Positions 54,031 through 61,706 of a DNA stretch of 64,000 nt are shown piece after piece. Every line of letters begins with the position of its first letter. Within the stretch, counting starts at the first letter, position 1. Source of the DNA: Bacteroidales bacterium (lineage in GTDB: Bacteria > Bacteroidota > Bacteroidia > Bacteroidales > Muribaculaceae); assembly GCA_910575545.1 (NCBI GenBank), contig CAJTFH010000003.1, positions 117,442 through 181,441 of the forward strand, written 5' to 3'. The notes below the pieces were generated by a model, which was not told the origin of the DNA, made no database searches, and saw only the letters and a program-made list of their open reading frames with translations. A program made the translations under genes and the position numbers.

Positions 54031-54058
54031 GTTGGGATAGCCATTGGGTTATCCCAAC
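54031..54058 (+). terminator. Hairpin after the VOC gene
   Basis: GTTGGGATA (54031-54039) pairs with TATCCCAAC (54050-54058) across a 10-nt loop. No T-run follows directly; the nearest is at about 54074. It is probably a terminator or RNA-stabilising stem. Its right half is related to sequence at 58592. Confidence 0.5.
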
Positions 54059-54217
54059 TATTGAAAGATGCTGTATTTTTAAAGTGGAATTATTGGGATA
54101 AATAGAGAATTTGCCCATAAACAAAAAGTATCCTTATAAATTTCATCTTCAACGCTCTTGTTTTCATTCAAATGATTGAAGAGGTAGTTTATCGTATTTG
54201 CTTCTTAGATGTCATGT

Positions 54218-54239
54218 AAAAAGCGACAATGTCGTTTTT
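54218..54239. terminator. Small hairpin before the MATE promoter
   Basis: AAAAA-G-CGAC, loop AAT, GTCG-TTTTT: a short stem with T-run that overlaps the activator box of the MATE promoter, so its role as terminator or as part of the protein-binding site cannot be separated by eye. Confidence 0.4.
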
Positions 54240-54274
54240 GTACAATTTAATACGAGTCAAGTGGAGTAACTTTG
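54228..54274 (+). promoter_or_regulatory. MATE-gene promoter with diverged activator box
   Basis: AATGTCGTTTTTGTACAATT (54228-54247) matches the AraC-gene box at 15 of 20 positions without gaps, and again starts exactly 39 bp before the -7 box TAACTTTG (54267-54274). No TTTG is present at -33. Predicted leader about 15 nt. Confidence 0.6.
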
Positions 54275-54293
54275 CCGGATAAATGAAATTAGT

Positions 54294-55643
54294 ATGAATA
54301 TTTCCTATATATCAATTTATAAAACCAGCCTGCCTGTATTGGTTAGTTTATTAATGGAATACTTGATAGGTTTTACTGATACAGCTTATTTAGGAAGGGT
54401 TGGAGAAACCGAATTGGCGGCATCAGCTATCGCCAGCACTTATTACTTGATTATATACATGATTGGATTTGGGTTCAGCATCGGAGCTCAAATCTTGATA
54501 GCTCAATATAATGGAAACAGACAGTATAAGGAAGCAGGAAAAATTCTTTCCCAAGGAACACTATTTTTGTTAATAATAGCGATGACAATAATATTGATTA
54601 CTTCTATAATTTCGCCTATTATATTAAAGTTGATTATAGATTCTGAATCCGTATTCCAAACAGTTATGCTATATCTTGACTGGAGAATCTATGGTTTCTT
54701 GTTTTCTTTTACAATTATCATGTTTAGAGCATTTTATATCGGAATAATACACACATCTGCACTAATGCTCAATTCCATAACGATGGTAGCAGTCAATGTT
54801 ATTCTAAATTATATTTTAATATTTGGAGCATTAGGCTTTCCAGCATTAGGAATTTCCGGAGCAGCCATTGCATCTGTCATTTCCGAAGCTGTCGCAGCAA
54901 TTTATTTCATTATATATACCCAAAAGAATGCAAGCACGTGCAAATATGGAATCAAATGGCGATTTGCCATAGATTGTAGAGTATTAAAAAAGATACTCTC
55001 TGTTTCTGTTTTGATGATGCTGCAAAATGGGTTAGTATTTGGCAGTTGGTTCGTTTTTTTTATCACAATAGAGCATTTCGGGGAAAGGTCACTGGCGATT
55101 ACTAATGTTGTAAGAAACATTTCGTCCTTCCTTTTTCTTTTCGTACAAGCATCTGCATCTGTTGTCAGTTCATTAGTTGGAAATCTCATAGGAAAAGAGA
55201 AAAGCACCCCTTTCCTATATGTATGCAAAAAAGTAATGCTTTCATGTTACATGATTATTTTGCCAATAATAGTGTTGTTCGCTCTTTTCCCTGAATCTAT
55301 TTTACGGATTTATAGTGACAATACTGCATTGGTGTTTGATGCTATACCTACATTAAAGGTTATGCTCACTTCTTACTTGATAGCTGTACCTACATTCGTG
55401 TTTTTTAGCACAGTCTCTGGAGTAGGCCATGCTGCGGCATCTCTATTGATAGCATTCGTGTCTTTATCTATATACATAGCGTATGTGGGAATAATTAGTC
55501 ATTTTAGTTCAAGTGTTCCACTATTGTGGACATCGGAACATATTTACTTTTTGAGTGTGTTTATACTTTCTATCTATCATATTCATCATTGGTTTACAGG
55601 AATTAACAGTCAAGGCAAAAAAATAATCACCAATATTCCTTAG
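54294..55643 (+). CDS. MATE-family multidrug/metabolite exporter
   Basis: 449 residues with 12 predicted membrane segments in two related halves. The family start LVSLLMEYLIGFTDTAYLGRVGETELAASAIAS and the later block NVVLRNISSFLFLF-like region (residues about 270-290) are visible. It exports cationic or other compounds with Na+ or H+ exchange. It heads a four-gene unit with an AraC, a Crp/Fnr and an acyltransferase-like protein. Codon choice is clearly AT-rich compared with the backbone of the element. Confidence 0.93.
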   Translation: MNISYISIYKTSLPVLVSLLMEYLIGFTDTAYLGRVGETELAASAIASTYYLIIYMIGFGFSIGAQILIAQYNGNRQYKEAGKILSQGTLFLLIIAMTIILITSIISPIILKLIIDSESVFQTVMLYLDWRIYGFLFSFTIIMFRAFYIGIIHTSALMLNSITMVAVNVILNYILIFGALGFPALGISGAAIASVISEAVAAIYFIIYTQKNASTCKYGIKWRFAIDCRVLKKILSVSVLMMLQNGLVFGSWFVFFITIEHFGERSLAITNVVRNISSFLFLFVQASASVVSSLVGNLIGKEKSTPFLYVCKKVMLSCYMIILPIIVLFALFPESILRIYSDNTALVFDAIPTLKVMLTSYLIAVPTFVFFSTVSGVGHAAASLLIAFVSLSIYIAYVGIISHFSSSVPLLWTSEHIYFLSVFILSIYHIHHWFTGINSQGKKIITNIP

Positions 55644-55671
55644 AATCATAGTTTATACCGACATTTGTAAT

Positions 55672-56481
55672 ATGTATAAAGAATATTCGCCATGTAGTTT
55701 ATTAGCTCCTTTCATAGATCGCTATTGGGAATATAAGGGAGAAACAAGAGGTGGAATGAAATTCAACATTCCACCTCATGGTTGTTCCGACTTTGTTTTC
55801 AACGTGGGGAATGCCGCAGACTGCGTCAGTAGTGGACTGATAATGAAACCTTATCATTCCTATTTTTTCGGTCCAATGAATACATTTACGGAATTGGTCA
55901 CTCAAAAAAAACTCATTCATATTATAGGGGTACGTTTTCAACCGTGTGGACTTTCTCGATTTATAAAAATTCCACTTTCCAAATTTATGAATCAAGGATT
56001 AGACAGTCACGAGTTTCCTGCTCTTTTTAGTCAATCTTTCACATATCAACTCTCTGAAATTCAAAATCCGATTGGTTATATTGAACATGAATTGGTTAGG
56101 CAATTGTACAAAAACAGCATGGACGCAGAAAAGCAAATATCTCATGTTGTTTCCTTGATCCGCAGACAGAAAGGAATTGTTTCGATTAAGGAATTGGTAA
56201 CAGAAGTATGCTTATGCCAAAGACAATTTGAGCGCAAGTTTAAGTTTCATACAGGTTATTCCCCAAAAGAATATAGTCGAATTGTTCAGTTTTGGAATGC
56301 TGTACATCTTTTGAAACCTAATATTTCATTCGATAATCTTTTGTTTGTTGCTGTCCAAGCGGGATATTATGATGCTTCTCATTTATATAGAGAGGTAAAA
56401 AGGCTTTCTGGTCATACCCCTAAGGCATTTCTTACACTCCCTACAAATGGAAAAGTAGAAGTGTTACATTTTGAATTATAG
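55672..56481 (+). CDS. AraC-family regulator
   Basis: 269 residues. N-terminal DUF6597-like sensor (CSLLAPFIDRYWEYKGET, NIPPHGCSDFVFNVG) and a C-terminal HTH pair (IKELVTEVCLCQRQFERKFKFHTGYSPKEYS; LLFVAVQAGYYDASHLYREVKRLSGHTPKAF). It lies 28 bp after the MATE gene in the same transcript. It could bind the shared 20-bp box together with, or instead of, the AraC protein at 50634. Confidence 0.9.
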   Translation: MYKEYSPCSLLAPFIDRYWEYKGETRGGMKFNIPPHGCSDFVFNVGNAADCVSSGLIMKPYHSYFFGPMNTFTELVTQKKLIHIIGVRFQPCGLSRFIKIPLSKFMNQGLDSHEFPALFSQSFTYQLSEIQNPIGYIEHELVRQLYKNSMDAEKQISHVVSLIRRQKGIVSIKELVTEVCLCQRQFERKFKFHTGYSPKEYSRIVQFWNAVHLLKPNISFDNLLFVAVQAGYYDASHLYREVKRLSGHTPKAFLTLPTNGKVEVLHFEL

Positions 56482-56505
56482 AAATAATCAGAAAAGAAAA
56501 AGTAT

Positions 56506-57081
56506 ATGAACGGATTAATTAATCTTCTATGTAGTTTGAATATAAACAATGCAGATGTGCTCGAATACACCAAGCGTCTGAAAAACATCCAAATCAAGAA
56601 AGGTGAACATTTTCAGATGCAGGGCTGTCCAGTCAGATACATGGGATATGTAGATTCCGGGAAATTCAGATATTACAAAATAGACAAAGATGGTAATGAA
56701 CGTACCCTTTGGTTCAATAAATCTTTTCCGTTTATCGGAGATTATCATTCGTTCTTGAAAAGAACAAATGCCGAACTTTGTATTCAAGCAATGGAGGATT
56801 ATGAGATTACATTGTTTAGTTACGAACAGATGATGGAATTATTCGACACGAATATAGATACGCAAAAGTTAAGGGCGACCATTGCGGAGCGTTCTATGTT
56901 CGGCTGGCGTAATATTGCTTTAGCACTGTATTTCGATACCGCTGAGGAAAGATACATTGAATTATTAAAAGATTTTCCCGACATTGAAAAAGAGATTTCC
57001 TTAAAACATATCGCATCCACTTTGGGCATTTCTCCCGAAACGCTAAGCAGAATAAGAAAAAAGTTAGATAAAAATCCATAG
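56506..57081 (+). CDS. Crp/Fnr-family regulator
   Basis: 191 residues. Cyclic-nucleotide-binding beta-roll fold (KKGEHFQMQGCPVRYMGYVDSGKFRYY; GNERTLWFNKSFPFIGDYHSF) and a C-terminal winged helix with LKHIASTLGISPETLSRIRKKL. It lacks the FNR cysteines and a clear cAMP pocket, like many Bacteroidetes members of unknown ligand. It begins 24 bp after the AraC gene. Confidence 0.9.
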   Translation: MNGLINLLCSLNINNADVLEYTKRLKNIQIKKGEHFQMQGCPVRYMGYVDSGKFRYYKIDKDGNERTLWFNKSFPFIGDYHSFLKRTNAELCIQAMEDYEITLFSYEQMMELFDTNIDTQKLRATIAERSMFGWRNIALALYFDTAEERYIELLKDFPDIEKEISLKHIASTLGISPETLSRIRKKLDKNP

Positions 57082-57090
57082 GATTGACCT

Positions 57091-58485
57091 ATGTCAAGAA
57101 TTGATAATTTCCAACTCTCTACCTTTGCTGTCTTTATCAACATAAAGAGCATGGAAACTAATATTCGAATATTTACGGAACGCCACCTTCTACGGAATCC
57201 GTCACTTACGGTTCTGATGAAACTAAGCGTTGACGGCCACTTGGATGAATTACGTTTAAAAAAAACATTGCTTAAATTAAGAAGTGTTCACCCGCTACTT
57301 TATTCATCCATTTGCATGAATAATGAGGGAGAGGCATTTTATCAGGAAAACACTGTTCATCAGCTCGAATTGCATTTTATTAAAAGTGAACATTCAAATC
57401 AATGGCTGGAAATTGCCGAGTCCGAGAATAAAAAGCCTTTTAATTGCGAAACAGGTCCACTCATACGTTTTTTTGTATTCTACACTGAGATTGGTTTTGA
57501 TATTCTGGCTGTATGTCATCATCTATTAGGTGACGGTAACGCTATTGCAAGATTATTGAGGGATGTAGTGTTTGTTTATGCTGGAAATAATTTGCCCTTA
57601 AAAGAACAACAGCTCATCTCAAAACAAAGTGATTTTCCACAAAAAGCTAAACTTTCTTTTCCTGTAAAATTGCTTCTGCGTTCACTAAATTCAAAGTGGT
57701 CTAAAGGTAAGCAGCAACGTTTTGGAGAAGCGGAATACCGGGAGATATTCAATAAGTACCATCAGTTAACAGATATTGCTTTGTCGTACTCAACCATAAA
57801 CAAAGTTGATATGAACGCTTTGTACAATGCTTGTAAAATACACGGCATAACAATAAATGATGCAATTGTTACGGCATTTATTGGAGCTATGCAAGAAACA
57901 TTCATCAATAACAAAAAAATGGTAGTCGGGATTCCGATAGATATACGGAGACAACTTTCGTTTTCAGCAGACAGCAGCTTAGGCAATTTTGCTTCGGCCA
58001 TTACAATTGCATATAAGTATGATCCTAAAAAAGACTTTTGGCAAAATGCTATTCTTATAAAGAAGAAAATAAAATCTAAAATGGATTCAACCAGAGCGCA
58101 ATGGCTTATACTAAATGCCTACGCATCAATGAATCCTTTACTAATTGATGCGATGTATTTTGCCTCTTATGGGGAGTGTGATGATAAAACTGCAAAAAAA
58201 GTTGCTTCAATGTTTTCGATTGGTAATCCTTCATCTACGGCGATATCTAATCTGGGACGATTGAACTTTGATACTCACATTGGTTCTTATAGCATTCGTG
58301 ATTTGATATTCTTTGCGCCAAAAGCTCCGGGCAGTTATATTGTTCTTGGAGTTGCCACATTAAGTGACACTATGCAAATTGGATTTAGTTTTGACCGCAA
58401 AATAATATCTTCTGTGATTGTAAATAATCTGAAATCAAATATGTTGGCTTTACTTTTAAACCTGAATAAAGATATAAAAGTATGA
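57091..58485 (+). CDS. Condensation-domain-like acyltransferase
   Basis: 464 residues, or 444 from ATG 57151. HHLLGDG at residues 143-149 is the HHxxxDG catalytic motif of the CoA-dependent acyltransferase superfamily (NRPS condensation, PapA5, alcohol acetyltransferase). The later VGIPIDIRRQL and SSLGNFASAI blocks match the second-half DFGWG-like region. It stands alone, without carrier-protein or adenylation domains. It is last in the MATE-AraC-Crp operon, so it could acylate a compound that the exporter moves. Substrate unknown. Confidence 0.75.
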   Translation: MSRIDNFQLSTFAVFINIKSMETNIRIFTERHLLRNPSLTVLMKLSVDGHLDELRLKKTLLKLRSVHPLLYSSICMNNEGEAFYQENTVHQLELHFIKSEHSNQWLEIAESENKKPFNCETGPLIRFFVFYTEIGFDILAVCHHLLGDGNAIARLLRDVVFVYAGNNLPLKEQQLISKQSDFPQKAKLSFPVKLLLRSLNSKWSKGKQQRFGEAEYREIFNKYHQLTDIALSYSTINKVDMNALYNACKIHGITINDAIVTAFIGAMQETFINNKKMVVGIPIDIRRQLSFSADSSLGNFASAITIAYKYDPKKDFWQNAILIKKKIKSKMDSTRAQWLILNAYASMNPLLIDAMYFASYGECDDKTAKKVASMFSIGNPSSTAISNLGRLNFDTHIGSYSIRDLIFFAPKAPGSYIVLGVATLSDTMQIGFSFDRKIISSVIVNNLKSNMLALLLNLNKDIKV

Positions 58486-58591
58486 AAAATCAATCCAAGC
58501 TATCCACACATAGAATTAGGGACATTCTAAGGATGTGTATGCAACTACTGCCAGGATTATATTGATTGGCGCAGGAACTTTCGATATCAAT

Positions 58592-58632
58592 CGGCTATTC
58601 GGTTATCCACACTATTGAAAAATTTCAGTTTT
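58592..58632. repeat. Intergenic repeat, second copy of 54040-54078
   Basis: The stretch GGTTATCCACACTATTGAAA (58601-58620) and its flanks closely match 54040-54078 (GGTTATCCCAACTATTGAAA), including a T-run at the end. Both copies follow the last gene of a transcription unit. The 58486-58716 gap otherwise holds only the promoter of the second BlaI operon. Confidence 0.5.
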
Positions 58633-58647
58633 TTCTAATAGTATTAT

Positions 58648-58707
58648 TTTGTCGTCTAAAATAATTAGACTATTTTTGCATTACTAAATCGTCTAATTTA
58701 ATTAGAC
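58648..58707 (+). promoter_or_regulatory. Promoter and twin operators of the second BlaI operon
   Basis: TTTG (58648-58651), 19-bp spacer, TATTTTTG (58671-58678). Operator 1, GTCTAAAATAATTAGAC (58654-58670), fills the spacer and abuts the -7 box. Operator 2, GTCTAATTTAATTAGAC (58691-58707), is a perfect 17-bp palindrome in the first transcribed bases. The centres are 37 bp apart. The layout is like that of the first BlaI operon. Confidence 0.85.
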
Positions 58708-58716
58708 TAAATATAA

Positions 58717-59091
58717 ATGGAAGATATGAAGCAATTAACAGAAAGAGAAGAAGAAGTAATGAACTTCTTTTGGGAAAGCGGGGCACTCTCGGTTCGGGAT
58801 GTCGTTGCCCTTCACAATGAGCCGCGTCCAAGCCGGACTACGGTAGCCACATTCGTGAAACTTCTCGAACAGAAAGGCTATCTCAATCATAAAGTTGAAA
58901 GCACAAGCTTCATATATTTCCCCATAATAGAGCGAGAGGATTATTGTGGACAAAATCTGAAGAGTGTCATTAGGCGGTATTTCAACAATTCCATTCAGAA
59001 TGTTGTGAACTTCCTGATTAACAGCGAGGAATATAGCGATGAAGAGGCTAAGGAAATAATATCACAAATATCTAACAGAGGAAAGGAATAA
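58717..59091 (+). CDS. BlaI/MecI-family repressor
   Basis: 124 residues. Winged helix with LTEREEEVMNFFWESGALSVRDV and EPRPSRTTVATFVKLLEQKGYL, then the dimerisation part with Asn98-Phe99 in VVNFLINSEEYS, the position where BlaI and MecI are cut. It overlaps functionally with the M56 sensor gene that starts 2 bp after its stop. Probably represses its own operon through the two palindromes upstream, and perhaps the operon at 46705. Confidence 0.92.
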   Translation: MEDMKQLTEREEEVMNFFWESGALSVRDVVALHNEPRPSRTTVATFVKLLEQKGYLNHKVESTSFIYFPIIEREDYCGQNLKSVIRRYFNNSIQNVVNFLINSEEYSDEEAKEIISQISNRGKE

Positions 59092-59093
59092 CA

Positions 59094-60452
59094 ATGGCAG
59101 GCATATTTTTAGCATATTCATTATTGGCAAGCACTCTCCTGATTGTAGTCTGGGTGGTGTACAAATGTGTTCTTGCCAATACCAGATGTTTCCGGTTCAA
59201 TAGGATATTGTTGTTGTTCTGTATAACGCTTGCTTTCGTTTCTCCAATCTTCATACTTAATACTTTTTGGATAACGGATATTATGGAGGATAATATTGAA
59301 ATCGCTTTTAATCCGGTCGAAGTTACCTATATTGCCAATTCGATATCAGAGGAAATCACTCCGATATGGGATTATATAGTCACACTTTACCTTATCGGGG
59401 TTATTGTCATGACTCTTTATTTTCTCGTTTCACTGGTACGGTTGGCACTCTTCATTATTAAAGGAGAACATATAAAACAAGATGGCAGTCACATAATCCT
59501 TCATCGCCACAACAGTGTTGCTCCGTTTGCATGGTGCGGGTATATGATGATGCCCAGACGTGACTGGTATGAGTATGGGCAGATGATAGTACGCCATGAA
59601 AAAGCGCATATAGAATGTCGCCATTGGATTGACTTGCTTTTTATGCAGGCAGCGATTATTATCACTTGGTATTGTCCAGCTATATGGCTTCTGCGCAATG
59701 AGCTTCATACCCTCCATGAGTATGAAGCCGACAGCCGTGTGCTTGCATCGGGCGTAAAACGAGAGGAGTATCAGATGTTTCTAATAAAAAAGACAGTTGG
59801 AGCAAGGTTCGCAACTCTTTCCAACTGTCTCAATCACAGTTCACTTAAAAAACGTATAACTATGATGTTATCAAGCAAACAGACAGGCACAGCCCGTGTG
59901 CGTGCCTTTGTCATGGTGCCTGCGATGGCACTCGCATTAATCGGTCTGGCCACCCCTGCAGTGTCAGCAGTAATCAACGAGGTATCTGCCGCTACGCCGG
60001 TGGAGGATCTGCGCTACAAAATTAGCGAAAAATCCGATTCCACCATTCGCGTGACAGAAAGAAATTCCGATATGGTGGTGACGGAGAAAGCGGATGCGGA
60101 CAATGCCGTGCCATTCATCAAGACTGAAACCGCTCCCAACTTCCCCGGCGGCAAGGACAAATTGAGAGCTTTCATCAACAAGAACATAAAATTCCCTGAA
60201 ACCGCCTATAAAGACGGTGTTCTTAATATGGATGCAGTCGTGCAACTCACCATTGCTAAGGACGGAGTGGTAAAAGATGCCAAAATAGTGAAAAGTTCAG
60301 GAAAGACACTTGATGGCGAAGCCCTTCGTGTGGCATTTATGCTTCCGCAATTCCATCCCGGACTCAATAACGGTCTGCCAGCAGAATCAAGCTATACATT
60401 GGAATTTAATTATTACATCTGCAATGAATATTGGTCGTCAAACGGCGAATAA
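59094..60452 (+). CDS. M56 (BlaR1-like) sensor protease with TonB-type C-terminus
   Basis: 452 residues. Four predicted membrane segments in the N-terminal two thirds; zinc-protease motif HEKAH (168-172) with a further ligand likely in HEYEAD; then a membrane segment near AMALALIGLATPAV and a periplasmic TonB C-terminal-like domain (NFPGGKDKLRAFINKNIKFPETAY to the end). In place of the penicillin-binding sensor of true BlaR1 there is only this TonB-like domain, so the signal is not obviously a beta-lactam. Expected to cleave the BlaI protein encoded just upstream. Confidence 0.9.
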   Translation: MAGIFLAYSLLASTLLIVVWVVYKCVLANTRCFRFNRILLLFCITLAFVSPIFILNTFWITDIMEDNIEIAFNPVEVTYIANSISEEITPIWDYIVTLYLIGVIVMTLYFLVSLVRLALFIIKGEHIKQDGSHIILHRHNSVAPFAWCGYMMMPRRDWYEYGQMIVRHEKAHIECRHWIDLLFMQAAIIITWYCPAIWLLRNELHTLHEYEADSRVLASGVKREEYQMFLIKKTVGARFATLSNCLNHSSLKKRITMMLSSKQTGTARVRAFVMVPAMALALIGLATPAVSAVINEVSAATPVEDLRYKISEKSDSTIRVTERNSDMVVTEKADADNAVPFIKTETAPNFPGGKDKLRAFINKNIKFPETAYKDGVLNMDAVVQLTIAKDGVVKDAKIVKSSGKTLDGEALRVAFMLPQFHPGLNNGLPAESSYTLEFNYYICNEYWSSNGE

Positions 60453-60553
60453 TAGCAAAACAGAATACCAATAGGACAATTATCTTATCTGATGCTTGGA
60501 GTATGCCGTATTTTTCAGTACGGCATCTCCTGTATCATAAAACTAAAAAAACA

Positions 60554-60919
60554 ATGGAATTAGTATTTACAATACTTATCGGAGTCGTTATCGGAGCCGT
60601 CAATGCCCTCCCTATGTTTCTCAAAAAAATGGATAAGGCAAACTGTTGGTCTGCTTTTGTGCAGTATGTGGTGGTAACTTTCATTATCTTCAACACTACA
60701 CTTCCTCAGTTGAATGTCAACGACTTTTTAGCCGGTCCGATTGTATCAGTTCTAATGACTATGCCTATGGTGATTATGATTGCTAAGAACGAAAAGAAAG
60801 CTGTTCCGATTGTGCTTGTCAATGCGGTCATTTTAGGGTTGATTATAGCGGCAATCAAGCATTTCAGAGCGTCTTTAGGGTTGATTATAACGGCAATCGA
60901 GCATTTTAGAGCGTTGTGA
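60554..60919 (+). CDS. Small membrane protein with duplicated C-terminus
   Basis: 121 residues with three or four predicted membrane segments (LVFTILIGVVIGAVNALPM; FVQYVVVTFIIFNT; IVSVLMTMPMVIMI; VILGLIIAAI). It ends with a 14-residue tandem repeat (LGLIIAAIKHFRAS / LGLIITAIEHFRAL). No family recognised. The frame is open upstream to 60431, but ATG 60554 is the first credible start. It sits between the M56 sensor and a DUF3795 protein. Confidence 0.7.
   Translation: MELVFTILIGVVIGAVNALPMFLKKMDKANCWSAFVQYVVVTFIIFNTTLPQLNVNDFLAGPIVSVLMTMPMVIMIAKNEKKAVPIVLVNAVILGLIIAAIKHFRASLGLIITAIEHFRAL
60833..60916 (+). repeat. Two tandem 42-bp units inside the membrane-protein gene
   Basis: Copy 1 (60833-60874) and copy 2 (60875-60916) start with TTAGGGTTGATTATA and differ at five positions. 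They keep frame (14 codons) and supply the last 28 residues. Confidence 0.85.
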
Positions 60920-60924
60920 TTTGT

Positions 60925-61275
60925 ATGAATCAGGTAATAGCAGATTTTGATAGCGTCGCAGCTTGCGAGCTGTTTTGTGGATCGTGTCGCAAATTCTTGT
61001 CAGGGAGATGTCCCGGATGTGAGAAGAACGAAAAAGCATCGTGGTGTAAAATCCGTCAATGTTGCATAAGCAGAGGCTATCATACCTGTGCCAAATGTAA
61101 GCGTGACGTAAGAGAGTGTAAAACCTATTCCAACTTTATAAGCAAAGTGTTCGCGTTCATCTTCAATTCTGACCGTCCGTCTTGTATTAGCTATATAAGG
61201 GAACATGGCGAGATTGCATATGCAGAAGAAATGAGCAGAAGAGGATGTCAAACAATAAAACGAAATAGAAAATGA
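60925..61275 (+). CDS. DUF3795 cysteine-rich protein
   Basis: 116 residues with about 12 cysteines in the DUF3795 pattern (CELFCGSCRKFLSGRCPGC; CKIRQCCISRGYHTCAKC; CKTY), probably binding zinc or an iron-sulphur cluster. Function unknown. A GTG at 60916 would overlap the preceding stop and add three residues; ATG 60925 is used. Coupled by an ATGA overlap to the META-domain lipoprotein gene. Confidence 0.85.
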   Translation: MNQVIADFDSVAACELFCGSCRKFLSGRCPGCEKNEKASWCKIRQCCISRGYHTCAKCKRDVRECKTYSNFISKVFAFIFNSDRPSCISYIREHGEIAYAEEMSRRGCQTIKRNRK

Positions 61276-61706
61276 AATTACCCAACTGGACCATTTTATT
61301 TATAGGTCTATTGTTGCTTTCTTGTGACAAGAATACAAGTGTGGGGCTATCCGGTAAATGGCGAATCGTGGAGTATAAATGTATCGCAACTTCCACGCCA
61401 TTCGCCCTTTCCACCGTAGCCGATGGAAGTGATTATTCACTTGAATTTGATAATCAAGGAAATGTATTCTGTAATACGGGGTGCAATTTGGTGTCCGGTC
61501 AATATATTCTCAAAGGGGACAAGTTGATATTTCCGGAAATAACATCCACCGAAATGGCTTGTGAGGATATGCTTATGGAAGAAAGTATGAAGCACATTCT
61601 TCCTGCTATAAAGACCTTTGAGATAAAGAATGATACGATTCTATTTCTTAAAGATGCAGATGGCCATACCTTGATGGAACTAACTAAAACAACAGATCAG
61701 GTATGA
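61272..61706 (+). CDS. META-domain (HslJ-like) lipoprotein
   Basis: 144 residues. Lipoprotein signal with lipobox LLSC (Cys18), so membrane-anchored. The META domain is recognised by LSGKWRIVEYK, DYSLEFDNQGNVFCNTGCNLVSGQY and EITSTEMACEDMLMEE. HslJ relatives affect resistance to novobiocin and other stresses in E. coli; the molecular role is unknown. ATGA overlaps on both sides tie it to DUF3795 and the hydrolase. Confidence 0.88.
   Translation: MKLPNWTILFIGLLLLSCDKNTSVGLSGKWRIVEYKCIATSTPFALSTVADGSDYSLEFDNQGNVFCNTGCNLVSGQYILKGDKLIFPEITSTEMACEDMLMEESMKHILPAIKTFEIKNDTILFLKDADGHTLMELTKTTDQV

Noticed and set aside
58717..60452. A beta-lactam resistance operon
   Set aside because: BlaI and M56 genes are present, but the sensor has no penicillin-binding domain and no beta-lactamase or PBP gene follows.
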